A DNA stretch of 64,000 nt from Oscillospiraceae bacterium Marseille-Q3528 (lineage in GTDB: Bacteria > Bacillota > Clostridia > Lachnospirales > Lachnospiraceae). Positions 26,296 to 34,799 of this stretch are shown here, piece by piece. The number at the start of each line of letters is the position of its first letter. The stretch's first letter is position 1. The notes under the pieces are model-generated. The model made no database searches. It was not told the DNA's origin and saw nothing but the letters and a program-made list of their open reading frames with translations. The stretch spans positions 17,431-81,430 of the forward strand of contig JAGTTR010000022.1 of the NCBI GenBank assembly GCA_018223385.1, written 5' to 3'. The position numbers were made by a program, and so were the translations under genes.

Positions 26296-28137
26296 TTACT
26301 GCACCGGTTTTTTATTGATGGATGCACGTTTTCTTAAAGTCGGATCCAGGATCTTCTTGCGCAGACGCAGGCTCTTGGGGGTAACCTCCAGCAGCTCGTC
26401 GGTGTCGATGAATTCCAGGGACTGCTCCAGGCTTAAGATCCGGGGCGGTGTCAGGGTCAGGGCATCGTCGGAACCCGAAGCACGGGTGTTGGTCAGATGT
26501 TTGCGCTTGCAGACGTTGACCTCGATATCGTCGGATTTGCCGTTCTGGCCGATGATCATACCGGCATATACCTTCTCGCCGGGGCCGATGAACAGGGTGC
26601 CGCGCTCCTGTGCCACGAACAGGCCGTAGGTAACCGCCTCGCCGCTCTCGAAAGCGATGAGGGAACCCTGCTTGCGGTACTGGATGTCTCCCTTGTACGG
26701 GCCGTACTCATTGAAGATCGTGTTGATGATACCGTTTCCCTTGGTGTCTGTCATAAACTCACCGCGGTAGCCGATGAGGCCGCGGGCGGGAATGGAGAAC
26801 TCCAGACGGGTGTAGCCGCCGGAAGCAGCGCCCATGTTCAGCAGCTCGCCTTTTCTCTGGCTTAACTTGTCAATAACGGTACCGGTAAATTCCTCCGGTA
26901 CGTCGATGTAAGCCAGCTCCATGGGCTCTAAGAGTTTGCCGTTCTCGTCGCGGTGGTACAGCACCTCAGCCTTGCTGACAGCGAACTCATAGCCTTCCCG
27001 GCGCATGTTCTCGATGAGGACGGACAGATGCAGCTCACCACGGCCGGACACCTTGAAGCTGTCCATGTTGTCTGTCTCTTCCACACGCAGGCTGACATCG
27101 GTGTTCAGCTCCCGGAACAGACGCTCACGCAGGTGACGGGAGGTGATGAACTTTCCTTCCTGTCCTGCCAGCGGGCTGTCGTTGACAAGGAACTGCATGG
27201 CGATGGTAGGCTCGGAAATCTTCTGGAACGGGATGGCTACCGGGTTATCTGCGGAGCAGATCGTATCGCCGATGTGGATATCTGCAATACCGGAAATGGC
27301 TACGATGGAGCCGATGCCGGCAGATTTTACTTCTACTTTGTTCAGACCGTCGAACTCGTACAGCTTGCTGATCTTGACGCGCTGTTTTTTGTCCGGGTCG
27401 TGATGGTTTACCAGTACGGCGTCCATGTTGACACGGATTTCGCCGTTGTCCACTTTGCCGACACCGATACGGCCCACATATTCGTTGTAGTCGATGGTGC
27501 TGATGAGCACCTGTGTGCTTGCCTCCGGATTTCCTTCGGGAGCCGGGATGTAGTCCAGGATCGTCTCAAACAGGGGAACCATGTTTTCCGGCTTGTCGTT
27601 TAAGTCGCGCACAGCATAGCCTGCTTTTGCAGATGCGTATACGAAGGGGCAGTCCAGCTGCTCGTCGGAAGCGTCCAGATCCATGAAAAGCTCCAGCACT
27701 TCGTCGATGACAGCCTCCGGTCTTGCCTCCGGCCGATCAATCTTGTTGATGCAGACAATAACCGGCAGATCCAGCTCCAGCGCTTTTCGCAGAACGAATT
27801 TGGTCTGAGGCATGGGGCCCTCAAATGCGTCAACAACGAGGACAACGCCGTTGACCATCTTCAGCACACGCTCTACCTCGCCGCCGAAGTCTGCGTGCCC
27901 GGGGGTGTCAATGATGTTGATCTTGGTGTTCTTATAATATACGGCAGTATTCTTGGAAAGAATGGTGATGCCGCGCTCACGCTCAATGTCGTTGGAATCC
28001 ATCACGCGCTCCGCCACTTCCTGATTCTCACGGAATACGCCGCTCTGTTTTAACAGTTCATCTACGAGTGTCGTCTTGCCGTGGTCAACGTGTGCGATGA
28101 TGGCAATATTTCTGATATCTTCTCTTTTTGTCCGCAT
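26296..28137 (-). CDS. typA: Ribosome-associated GTPase TypA/BipA
   Basis: A 613-residue translational GTPase. G1 is A-H-V-D-H-G-K-T-T at 15-23, the switch motif is R-E-R-G-I-T-I near 53-59, G3 is D-T-P-G-H-A-D-F and G4 is N-K-I-D. EF-G-like domains II, III and V and the BipA-specific C-terminal domain follow. The motif [14 protein letters not shown] in that last domain is diagnostic. BipA assists 50S subunit assembly and growth under stress or cold. The gene is monocistronic, with a shared terminator downstream. This is one of two translational GTPases in the window; the other carries a nuclease domain. Confidence 0.96.
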   Translation of the reverse strand: MRTKREDIRNIAIIAHVDHGKTTLVDELLKQSGVFRENQEVAERVMDSNDIERERGITILSKNTAVYYKNTKINIIDTPGHADFGGEVERVLKMVNGVVLVVDAFEGPMPQTKFVLRKALELDLPVIVCINKIDRPEARPEAVIDEVLELFMDLDASDEQLDCPFVYASAKAGYAVRDLNDKPENMVPLFETILDYIPAPEGNPEASTQVLISTIDYNEYVGRIGVGKVDNGEIRVNMDAVLVNHHDPDKKQRVKISKLYEFDGLNKVEVKSAGIGSIVAISGIADIHIGDTICSADNPVAIPFQKISEPTIAMQFLVNDSPLAGQEGKFITSRHLRERLFRELNTDVSLRVEETDNMDSFKVSGRGELHLSVLIENMRREGYEFAVSKAEVLYHRDENGKLLEPMELAYIDVPEEFTGTVIDKLSQRKGELLNMGAASGGYTRLEFSIPARGLIGYRGEFMTDTKGNGIINTIFNEYGPYKGDIQYRKQGSLIAFESGEAVTYGLFVAQERGTLFIGPGEKVYAGMIIGQNGKSDDIEVNVCKRKHLTNTRASGSDDALTLTPPRILSLEQSLEFIDTDELLEVTPKSLRLRKKILDPTLRKRASINKKPVQ

Positions 28138-28338
28138 GGGATTTATACACCTTTCTTTGTATCCGTTTCGGATTTCGTAACTGAATTTAAAGTCGTCTCA
28201 ACTGTACAGTTTATCACATGTTGACGAGATTACAAGTTTTTTTTCACATTCCGGTTCTAAAATGAGGGAAAACGAAATACATATAGTATTACACAAAATT
28301 ACAAAACGAGACTTCGTTACAGGAAGGGAGAACAACAG

Positions 28339-28965
28339 ATGGTAGATCAGGTAATTGAAAACAATCAGGTAATTATGGCGGGGGAAATCGTGTCTGAGTT
28401 CGTGTTCAGCCATGAGGTGTTCGGGGAAGGTTTTTACATGCTGGAGATCAGTGTCCGGCGGCTGAGCAATTCCTATGATGTGATTCCGCTCATGATATCG
28501 GAACGGCTCATCGATGTTACCCGGGATTACCGGGGAGAAACGATCGCGGTGTCCGGGCAGTTCCGCTCCTATAACCGGCATGAGGAAAAGAAAAATCGGC
28601 TGGTGTTGTCTGTATTTGTGCGGGAGCTGGAATTTGTGGAGGAAGAACCGGAAAGTTCCCGGACGAATCAGATTTTTCTGGAAGGCTACATATGTAAAAT
28701 GCCGGTATACCGGAAAACGCCTCTGGGGCGGGAGATCGCGGATCTTCTCGTGGCGGTGAACCGTCCTTACGGAAAATCGGATTACATCCCGTGTATCTGC
28801 TGGGGAAGAAATGCCAGATACGCTTCCGGTTTCGAGGTGGGCGCCCACATTCAGCTGTGGGGGCGGATCCAGAGCCGGGAGTATACGAAAAAAATCAGCG
28901 AGGAGGAGATCGAGCGGCGGATCGCCTACGAGGTGTCCGTGAGCAAGCTTGAGTTTATTGAGTAA
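28339..28965 (+). CDS. Tandem OB-fold single-stranded DNA-binding-like protein
   Basis: A 208-residue protein that reads as two OB folds in a row. The first (about 8-100) has the V-I-M-A-G-E-I strand and ends with L-V-L-S-V-F-V-R-E-L-E-F. The second (about 112-208) has the SSB-like start N-Q-I-F-L-E-G-Y-I-C and P-V-Y-R-K-T-P-L-G-R-E-I-A-D-L-L-V-A-V-N-R, then Y-I-P-C-I-C-W-G-R-N-A and L-W-G-R-I-Q-S-R-E-Y. The second domain closely follows the SSB core, while the acidic C-terminal tail of canonical Ssb is absent. It is therefore an accessory SSB-like protein common in Clostridia, and its partner is unknown. AGGAAGGGAG precedes the ATG at good spacing. Confidence 0.75.
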   Translation: MVDQVIENNQVIMAGEIVSEFVFSHEVFGEGFYMLEISVRRLSNSYDVIPLMISERLIDVTRDYRGETIAVSGQFRSYNRHEEKKNRLVLSVFVRELEFVEEEPESSRTNQIFLEGYICKMPVYRKTPLGREIADLLVAVNRPYGKSDYIPCICWGRNARYASGFEVGAHIQLWGRIQSREYTKKISEEEIERRIAYEVSVSKLEFIE

Positions 28966-28971
28966 TTTTCG

Positions 28972-29053
28972 TTACAGTTCACTTGTATGTTCTTGTGGAC
29001 AGATTCCATGCTTGCATGAAAATCTGGCTACATGAACATCGTGTGAACTGTAA
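28972..29053. repeat. AGTTCAC-bounded palindromic element, copy 1 (82 bp)
   Basis: TTACAGTTCAC at the left end is the exact reverse complement of GTGAACTGTAA at the right. The core is module B only: GACAGATTCCATGC paired with GCATGAAAATCTGGC. It starts seven bases after the SSB-like gene's stop. Confidence 0.85.
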
Positions 29054-29157
29054 TTAACTTTCCTATGCACAGCATATTGAATTGCAGGATGGGTTATGGT
29101 ACTATAATCAAATATCATTAAAAAAATATGGATTTTGTTTTGACCCAGAGGTGCATG

Positions 29158-29673
29158 ATGAAAAATGGAATTATAAAAGTATACTACGGGGACGGCAAGG
29201 GAAAGACAACAGCGGCCATCGGCCAGGGAATCATGGCGGCCAGCGAGGAGCGCTCGGTGATCATCATCCAGTTTCTGAAAAGCCGGAACCGGGAAGAAAT
29301 GAGCTTTATCAGTCGTCTGGAACCGGAGATCAAGCTGTTCCGTTTTGAAAAATCTGATGCCTGCTTTGCAGATCTGACGCCGGAGCAGAAGGCAGATGAG
29401 AAGGCCAATTTACGGAACGGCATGAATTTTGCCAGGAAGGTACTTTCTACCGGGGAGTGCAATGTGCTGATCCTGGATGAGGTGCTGGGTCTGCTGGACA
29501 ACGGCATCATCACGGTGGAGGATCTGACCCAGCTGCAGGAAATGGCAGGGGAGACCGAACTGATCTTCACCGGACAGAAGGCTTCTGATGAGGTGCTTGG
29601 GATCGCTGACGAGGCTTACCGTCTGGAAACCGTGAAGGATACGGTAGGTGAATCGAAGGTGAAAGATGTATAG
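29158..29673 (+). CDS. CobA/BtuR-family corrinoid adenosyltransferase
   Basis: A 171-residue P-loop enzyme of the CobA/CobO/BtuR family, which transfers the adenosyl group of ATP to cob(I)alamin or its precursor. The Walker A G-D-G-K-G-K-T-T-A-A-I-G is near 10-21, and V-I-I-I-Q-F-L-K and L-I-L-D-E-V-L follow the family pattern. The N-terminal start is uncertain: CAGAGGTG lies immediately before two consecutive ATG codons (29155, 29158), and the second has the better spacing. A reading from 29128 has no ribosome-binding site. No other cobalamin genes are nearby, so it may serve salvage. Confidence 0.82.
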   Translation: MKNGIIKVYYGDGKGKTTAAIGQGIMAASEERSVIIIQFLKSRNREEMSFISRLEPEIKLFRFEKSDACFADLTPEQKADEKANLRNGMNFARKVLSTGECNVLILDEVLGLLDNGIITVEDLTQLQEMAGETELIFTGQKASDEVLGIADEAYRLETVKDTVGESKVKDV

Positions 29674-29740
29674 CGGTTTTTCGGATGGCGCAAGAGAGCA
29701 GTAACGCTTTCTGATATTGGTGTGGTGTCTGTTTTGGGGC

Positions 29741-29769
29741 TTGACACGGACATACAGGCCATGTATAGT
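29741..29769 (+). promoter_or_regulatory. Promoter of the lysine riboswitch-dapAB unit
   Basis: Perfect TTGACA at 29741-29746, a 17-base spacer and TATAGT at 29764-29769. It lies about 18 bases before the start of the lysine riboswitch. Confidence 0.85.
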
Positions 29770-29786
29770 AAAATATAGACATACTT

Positions 29787-29975
29787 TGGTAGAGGTTGCG
29801 TTTGACATCAGTACATGACCGGATGCCGCGGAGGCAGATGATGATTATGGAAAGGGGAGGACGCCGAAGGAGCAGAGCAGCCGACGGCTATGTTCCTGGG
29901 CATACGGTGAAGAACCGTATGACTGTCATCGCAAGATGGGGCGCTATCGAAAGGAAGAGAGAATTCCTGAAGCTT
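29787..29975 (+). promoter_or_regulatory. Lysine riboswitch (L box) upstream of dapA
   Basis: The conserved L-box blocks appear in order. They are GGTAGAGGTTGCG with a following CATCAGTA (from 29788), GGAAAGGGGA..GCCGAAGG near 29850-29873, CTGGGCATACGG, GACTGTCATCGC near 29920-29931 and a closing GAGAGAATTCC. Lysine binding should favour the terminator at 29978-30006 and lower dapA-dapB expression. It occupies most of the 431-base gap between the corrinoid adenosyltransferase gene and dapA. Confidence 0.88.
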
Positions 29976-29977
29976 TT

Positions 29978-30006
29978 GGGGCGCCGTTTCTGCGGCGCCT
30001 TTTTTT
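29978..30006 (+). terminator. Riboswitch-controlled terminator before dapA
   Basis: GGCGCCG (29980-29986) and CGGCGCC (29993-29999) form a strong hairpin followed by seven T bases. It is the expression platform of the lysine riboswitch. Confidence 0.9.
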
Positions 30007-30104
30007 GACGCACAGGGGCAGCCCTGATCCGGCTGGACAGGAGAACGGCTGAACTTGTGCGGCAAAGGACTGTATACGAAATATATAAAGGGAGGTATTT
30101 GAAT

Positions 30105-30995
30105 ATGGCAATTTTTACAGGATCAGGTGTGGCGATCGTAACACCTTTTCATGAAAACGGAGAAGTGAATTATGAGATGCTGGGAGAACTGATCGAATTC
30201 CAGATCGCACATAAAACCGATGCGATCATCATTTGCGGAACGACAGGTGAGGCTTCTACCATGAGCCACGAGGAGCATCTGGAATGTATCCGTTATGCGG
30301 TGGAGAAGACCGCCGGCAGAATTCCGGTCATTGCCGGCACCGGCTCCAACTGCACAGAGACAGCCGTTTATCTTTCTCAGAAAGCGGAAACCTATGGGGC
30401 GGACGGCCTGCTGGTAGTGACGCCCTACTATAATAAAGCAACCCAGAAGGGCCTGATCCGTCATTTCACGACCGTGGCGAACGCAGTGTCTCTTCCAATC
30501 GTTTTATATAATGTGCCGGGCAGAACGGGCTGCAACATTTTGCCGGAGACGGCGGCAGCCCTGTGTGAGAATGTGGAAAACATTGTGGCTATCAAGGAAG
30601 CTTCCGGCAACATCGGGCAGGTGGCAAGACTGGCGGCCCTGACAAAGGGCAGGATGGATATCTATTCCGGCAACGACGATCAGGTAGTGCCGCTTTTGTC
30701 TCTGGGCGGCAAAGGCGTCATTTCCGTGCTGGCAAATATTGCGCCGGAGACCGTGCATGACATGGTGGCAAGCTATCTGGACGGTGATCCGCAGAAGAGC
30801 CTGGAGATTCAGCTGAGTGCGCTGCCGCTCATCGAGCAGTTGTTCAGTGAGGTAAATCCGATCCCGGTGAAAAAGGCCGTGAGCCTGATGGGCTATGAGG
30901 CTGGCCCGCTGCGCATGCCGCTGACGGAGATGGAGCCGGAGCACGCACAGAAGCTGGGAGAAGCCATGGAGACCTTCGGTATTTCCCTCGTTTGA
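30105..30995 (+). CDS. dapA: 4-hydroxy-tetrahydrodipicolinate synthase
   Basis: A 296-residue (beta/alpha)8 aldolase that condenses pyruvate with aspartate semialdehyde, the first committed step to diaminopimelate and lysine. The family motifs are G-T-T-G-E-A near 44-49, the tyrosine-containing Y-N-V-P-G-R-T near 133-139 and the Schiff-base lysine in V-A-I-K-E-A-S-G near 161. AAAGGGAGGT lies about eight bases before the ATG. The gene stands behind a lysine riboswitch and 65 bases before dapB, so the pair is controlled by lysine. Confidence 0.96.
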   Translation: MAIFTGSGVAIVTPFHENGEVNYEMLGELIEFQIAHKTDAIIICGTTGEASTMSHEEHLECIRYAVEKTAGRIPVIAGTGSNCTETAVYLSQKAETYGADGLLVVTPYYNKATQKGLIRHFTTVANAVSLPIVLYNVPGRTGCNILPETAAALCENVENIVAIKEASGNIGQVARLAALTKGRMDIYSGNDDQVVPLLSLGGKGVISVLANIAPETVHDMVASYLDGDPQKSLEIQLSALPLIEQLFSEVNPIPVKKAVSLMGYEAGPLRMPLTEMEPEHAQKLGEAMETFGISLV

Positions 30996-31060
30996 AAGGA
31001 CGAGGCGCTGCTGGGACTGTAGAGATACAGACCCGGCGAGCCCTCAGAAAGGATAAAAAA

Positions 31061-31816
31061 ATGGTAAAAGCGATCATGCATGGCTGCAGCGGGAAAATGG
31101 GACAGGTGATCACCGGTCTCGTTGCAGAGGATCAGGAAATAGAAATTGTCGCAGGGGTGGATCCGTATCCCCGGGAAGGGGCGCCCTACCCGGTATACGA
31201 AAGTCTGGATGCCTGCGATGTGGAAGCGGATGTGATCATTGATTTCAGCAATGCGGCAGCAGTGGATGCGCTGCTGGCATACAGCATCCGGCGGCAGATT
31301 CCGGCGGTGGTGTGCACAACCGGACTCTCCGAAGAGCAGAAGACCCATATCTATGCGGCGGCAGAGCAGGTGGGCATCGTCTACTCCGCCAACATGTCAC
31401 TGGGCATCAACCTGCTCATGAAGCTGGTGCGGGAGGCAGCCCAGGTGCTGGCAGATGCCGGCTTCGACATCGAGATCGTGGAAAAACACCACAACCAGAA
31501 GGTAGATGCTCCCAGCGGCACGGCCCTTGCGCTGGCAGACAGCATCAATCATGCGCTGGACGATGCGTACAGCTATACTTACGACCGCAGCCAGCACCGG
31601 AAAAAACGGGAAAAGACCGAGATCGGCATTTCTGCCGTGCGCGGCGGCACCATTGTGGGAGAGCATGAGGTGATCTTCGCAGGCACCGATGAGGTCATCG
31701 AGTTCAATCATCGGGCATATTCCAAGAGCATTTTTGGGAAAGGCGCCGTACAGGCAGCCAAGTTCCTGGCAGGAAAACCACAGGGACTGTACACCATGGC
31801 GGATGTCATCGGGTAA
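31061..31816 (+). CDS. dapB: 4-hydroxy-tetrahydrodipicolinate reductase
   Basis: A 251-residue NAD(P)H-dependent reductase, the next step after DapA. The nucleotide-binding turn G-C-S-G-K-M-G is near 8-14. The catalytic and substrate motif is E-K-H-H-N-Q-K-V-D-A-P-S-G-T-A near 137-151, with the usual HH pair and lysine. AGAAAGGA precedes the ATG at 31061; the upstream in-frame extension lacks a start signal. It ends the dapAB unit before a terminator. Confidence 0.96.
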   Translation: MVKAIMHGCSGKMGQVITGLVAEDQEIEIVAGVDPYPREGAPYPVYESLDACDVEADVIIDFSNAAAVDALLAYSIRRQIPAVVCTTGLSEEQKTHIYAAAEQVGIVYSANMSLGINLLMKLVREAAQVLADAGFDIEIVEKHHNQKVDAPSGTALALADSINHALDDAYSYTYDRSQHRKKREKTEIGISAVRGGTIVGEHEVIFAGTDEVIEFNHRAYSKSIFGKGAVQAAKFLAGKPQGLYTMADVIG

Positions 31817-31840
31817 AAAAATTCGGCATATTATGAAAAC

Positions 31841-31881
31841 AGAGAGCTGTGAACCCTTCCTGGGATTTCACAGCTCTCTTT
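31841..31881. terminator. Bidirectional terminator between dapB and the metal ATPase
   Basis: AGAGAGCTGTGAA pairs with TTTCACAGCTCTCT around a 12-base loop. The two flanking genes converge here. Confidence 0.85.
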
Positions 31882-31923
31882 GCTATGGTCGGCCTTCTCT
31901 GTCAGGAGAGGGCTTGCTTCATC

Positions 31924-33795
31924 TTACTCTGTCTTTAACGCCCGCATGGAGTTGAGGATAGCGATAACGGATACACCTACATCTGCGAACACGGCTTCCC
32001 ACATGTTGGCCATGCCCAGAGCGCCGAGGATGAGCACCAGTGCCTTGACGGCCAGGGCGAAGACGATGTTCTGGTGAACGATGGTCAGCGTCTTGCGGGA
32101 GATGCGTACGACGGAAGCGATCTTGCGGATGTCATCATCCATCAGCACCACGTCGGCAGCCTCGATGGCAGCGTCGGAACCCATGCTTCCCATGGCAATG
32201 CCGATATCAGCCCGGGACAGTACCGGCGCATCGTTGATGCCGTCGCCCACGAAAGCGAGCCGTTCTTTTTCCGTTTCTTTGGACAGAAGGGCTTCCACCT
32301 GGCTGACCTTATCCTGGGGCAGCAGCTCTGCGTGTACCTCGTCGATGTCCAGCTCTTTTGCCACCAGCTCGGCAGCTTCTTTTCGGTCACCGGTGAGCAT
32401 GACGCATTTCTTTACGCCGACTGCCTTCATGCCGCGGATGGCTTCCTTTGCACCGTCCTTGATGGTGTCGGAGATGACGATGGCGCCGGCGTATTTGCCT
32501 TCACACGCCACATAGATGACCGTGCCGATGCTTTCGCAGGCAGCCGGGGTGATGTTCTGGGCCCGCATGAGCTTCTCGTTGCCGATGAATACTTCCTGCC
32601 CGTCGATCTGTACCTGAATGCCGTGACCGGCTACCTCTTTGGCGTCATTGACCCGGTTCATATCCAGCGGCTGTCCATACGCCTCCCGGATAGAGGCGGC
32701 GATTGGATGGGTGGAGTAGCCCTCACCCAGTGCAGCCAGGTTCAGAAGCGTTTCTTTCGTAAAACCTTCCGCAGGGAGGATTTCTGTTACCTTGAATTCG
32801 CCTTTGGTCAGGGTGCCGGTCTTGTCGAAGACCATCGTATCCATCTGGGCCAGTGCTTCCAGATAGTTGCTGCCCTTGACGAGAACGCCCAGCTTGGAGG
32901 CAGCGCCGATGCCGCCGAAGAAGCCCAGCGGAACGGAGATGACCAGCGCACACGGACAGGAAATAACGAGGAAGATGCAGGCTCTCTGGATCCAGTCACT
33001 CCAGCCGCCTCCCAAAACAAGGGGAGGAACGATGGCCAGAATCACAGCGGCGATGGTGACAACCGGGGTGTAATATTTGGCAAACCGGGTGATAAAGTTC
33101 TCCACATGTGCCTTTTTGCTGCTGGCGTTTTCCACCAGCTCCAGGATCTTGGAAACGGTGGAATCGTCGAATTCCTTCGTGGTGCGTACTTTCAGCGTGC
33201 CGTTGCCGTTGACACAGCCGCTGATGATCTCGTCGCCCACAGCTGCTTTTCGGGGAACAGATTCCCCGGTGAGGGCAGCGGTATCAATGAGGGACTCGCC
33301 CTCCACCACCACGCCGTCCAGCGGGATGCGCTCGCCGGGCTTGATGACGATGATGGTGCCGATCTCCACATCATCGGGATCTACCTGTTTCAGTTCTCCG
33401 TCTTCTTCAATGTTGGCATATTCCGGACAGATGTCCATCATAGCTGCGATGGACTGGCGGGATTTTCCGACAGCATATCCCTGGAACAGCTCGCCGATCT
33501 GATAGAACAGCATGACGGCTACGGCCTCGGAATATTCCCGGACACCCAGGGCACCGAAGGTGGCGATCATCATCAGAAAATTTTCATCAAAAACCTGACC
33601 GTGGCTGATGTTGCGGATGGCTTTCCAGACGATATCATAGCCGATGATGAGATAGGGTACCAGATAAATGAGGAAGAGCAGAACGCTGCCCTCCAGGCTT
33701 TCCAGGTTGCCGGTGTGTTCTGCGGCGAACAAAACCGCAAAAATCACAAATGTTACGATAATACGGACAAGCATTTTCTTTTGCTTCTCTGTCAT
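31924..33795 (-). CDS. Heavy-metal P1B-type ATPase (Zn/Cd/Pb efflux type)
   Basis: A 623-residue membrane ATPase without an N-terminal metal-binding domain. Visible motifs are the T-G-E-S-V-P-R actuator motif near 200, the C-P-C metal-translocation motif near 277, the phosphorylation site D-K-T-G-T-L-T near 321 and the G-D-G-I-N-D-A-P hinge near 515. The C-P-C plus the final helix pattern point to Zn2+/Cd2+/Pb2+ export; a copper role is less likely. I chose the start at 33795 because AGGAG lies seven bases before it; the open frame upstream adds 21 unsupported residues. A separate HMA protein gene lies directly upstream, which may supply the missing metal-binding module. Confidence 0.9.
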   Translation of the reverse strand: MTEKQKKMLVRIIVTFVIFAVLFAAEHTGNLESLEGSVLLFLIYLVPYLIIGYDIVWKAIRNISHGQVFDENFLMMIATFGALGVREYSEAVAVMLFYQIGELFQGYAVGKSRQSIAAMMDICPEYANIEEDGELKQVDPDDVEIGTIIVIKPGERIPLDGVVVEGESLIDTAALTGESVPRKAAVGDEIISGCVNGNGTLKVRTTKEFDDSTVSKILELVENASSKKAHVENFITRFAKYYTPVVTIAAVILAIVPPLVLGGGWSDWIQRACIFLVISCPCALVISVPLGFFGGIGAASKLGVLVKGSNYLEALAQMDTMVFDKTGTLTKGEFKVTEILPAEGFTKETLLNLAALGEGYSTHPIAASIREAYGQPLDMNRVNDAKEVAGHGIQVQIDGQEVFIGNEKLMRAQNITPAACESIGTVIYVACEGKYAGAIVISDTIKDGAKEAIRGMKAVGVKKCVMLTGDRKEAAELVAKELDIDEVHAELLPQDKVSQVEALLSKETEKERLAFVGDGINDAPVLSRADIGIAMGSMGSDAAIEAADVVLMDDDIRKIASVVRISRKTLTIVHQNIVFALAVKALVLILGALGMANMWEAVFADVGVSVIAILNSMRALKTE

Positions 33796-33924
33796 GATAC
33801 ATACTCCTTTCTTTTTCGAAATCAAAACCGGTCCGCCGGACCAGTGGATGATATGCATGATAAGAACAGGAAAGCCCGGGCACAGACGATCTGGACACCG
33901 GGCTTTGCAGATGGGGAGAGGATC

Positions 33925-34146
33925 CTACAGGAGAATCTTGCAGTCAGGCTCCACCTTGGCGCAGACAGAAACAACCTGCTTCATGATGTCGTCGAAAGCT
34001 GCGTCGTCAGCGGTCTCAACGGTCATTTTCTGGGTCATAAATGATACGGATGCGTCATTGACACCGGGGATTTTCTTGATAGCCTCTTCCATTTTTGCTG
34101 CGCAGTTTGCACAGTCCAGATCCTGCAGTTTGAATTTCTTTTTCAT
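33925..34146 (-). CDS. Small heavy-metal-associated (HMA) domain protein
   Basis: A 73-residue ferredoxin-like HMA domain with the metal-binding D-C-A-N-C-A motif (C-x-x-C near residues 11-14), followed by M-E-E-A-I-K-K-I-P-G-V. Its length matches a stand-alone metallochaperone or a detached N-terminal domain of the P-type ATPase. AGAAAGGAAG precedes the start at 34146. It lies 129 bases upstream of the ATPase in the same operon. Confidence 0.88.
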   Translation of the reverse strand: MKKKFKLQDLDCANCAAKMEEAIKKIPGVNDASVSFMTQKMTVETADDAAFDDIMKQVVSVCAKVEPDCKILL

Positions 34147-34218
34147 AGTATCTGCTTCCTTTCTTTCTTGCATTTTTTAAAATACTGAGTGGAAATATTT
34201 TCCCTCGATTGTATCGAT

Positions 34219-34590
34219 TTACTCCTCGATGTGCTCCCGGCCCTGCCCGATGATCGTGCGGACATGATCGTCAGCCAGTGAGTAGAAGACCGATTTGCCT
34301 TCCCGCCTGCTGGTCACCAGCTTGGAACGCTTGAGGATCTTGAGCTGATGGGAAATCGCGGACTGGGTCATGCCGAGGATCTGTGCCAGATCGCACACGC
34401 ACACCTCTGCTTCAAACAGAACAAAGAGGATGCGGATCCTGGTGGAGTCGCCGAACACTTTGAAAAGCTCTGCCAGATCATAAAGCTCTTCTTCTGCGGG
34501 CATCTGCTCATTCACCGTCTTCAGGACATCGGGGTGCACCTGAAAGCATTCACAGCAATCTAATTCGTTTTCTTTCTTATCGTCTGCCAA
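34219..34590 (-). CDS. ArsR/SmtB-family metal-responsive repressor (CadC-like)
   Basis: A winged-helix repressor of 123 residues if read from the TTG at 34590. A longer ATG-started reading (to 34644) would run through the operator itself, and an AGGTGAG site lies just upstream of the TTG. The recognition helix region contains M-T-Q-S-A-I-S-H-Q-L-K. The metal-sensing E-V-C-V-C-D-L-A motif in helix 3 and the N-terminal D-C-C-E-C-F are typical of Cd/Pb/Zn sensors of the CadC type. Metal binding should release the operator and induce this gene, the HMA protein and the ATPase. The start choice is moderately certain. Confidence 0.85.
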   Translation of the reverse strand: MADDKKENELDCCECFQVHPDVLKTVNEQMPAEEELYDLAELFKVFGDSTRIRILFVLFEAEVCVCDLAQILGMTQSAISHQLKILKRSKLVTSRREGKSVFYSLADDHVRTIIGQGREHIEE

Positions 34591-34629
34591 ATTTCTCACC
34601 TGCCTTTGCTGAACAATCAGTAAAACGAT

Positions 34630-34678
34630 TGAACAACTGTTCATATGTTCATAATATCACGCTTTCTGAAAATGTCAA
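34630..34678 (-). promoter_or_regulatory. Promoter and ArsR-type operator of the metal-efflux operon
   Basis: On the minus strand, TTGACA (34673-34678), a 16-base spacer and TATTAT (34651-34656) form a promoter. Just downstream is a perfect 6-2-6 inverted repeat TGAACA-gt-TGTTCA (34630-34643), the form bound by SmtB/CzrA/CadC regulators. A further TGAACAT half-site lies between them. The operator covers the expected transcription start. Confidence 0.85.
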
Positions 34679-34735
34679 TAGAAAAGTTGGAAAAAAATGA
34701 CCAATAAATGAGAAAAACATGGCACGTCGGATGTC

Positions 34736-34764
34736 TTGTACCGGAAAAGGAATTATATTATAAT
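34736..34764 (+). promoter_or_regulatory. Promoter of fbp
   Basis: TTGTAC at 34736-34741, a 17-base spacer and consensus TATAAT at 34759-34764, 35 bases before the fbp start. Confidence 0.75.
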
Positions 34765-34799
34765 AGAAAAAACACCGTTTTTGGGAGGATTTTATAATC

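Noticed and set aside
28138..28338. Hidden gene or RNA in the gap between typA and the SSB-like gene
   Set aside because: The 200-base gap between divergent genes shows no hairpin with a T-run, no good open frame and only weak promoter-like sequence.
32074..34044. Long plus-strand open frame opposite the metal ATPase
   Set aside because: It covers the antisense of a clear P-type ATPase with all motifs and has no recognisable domain.
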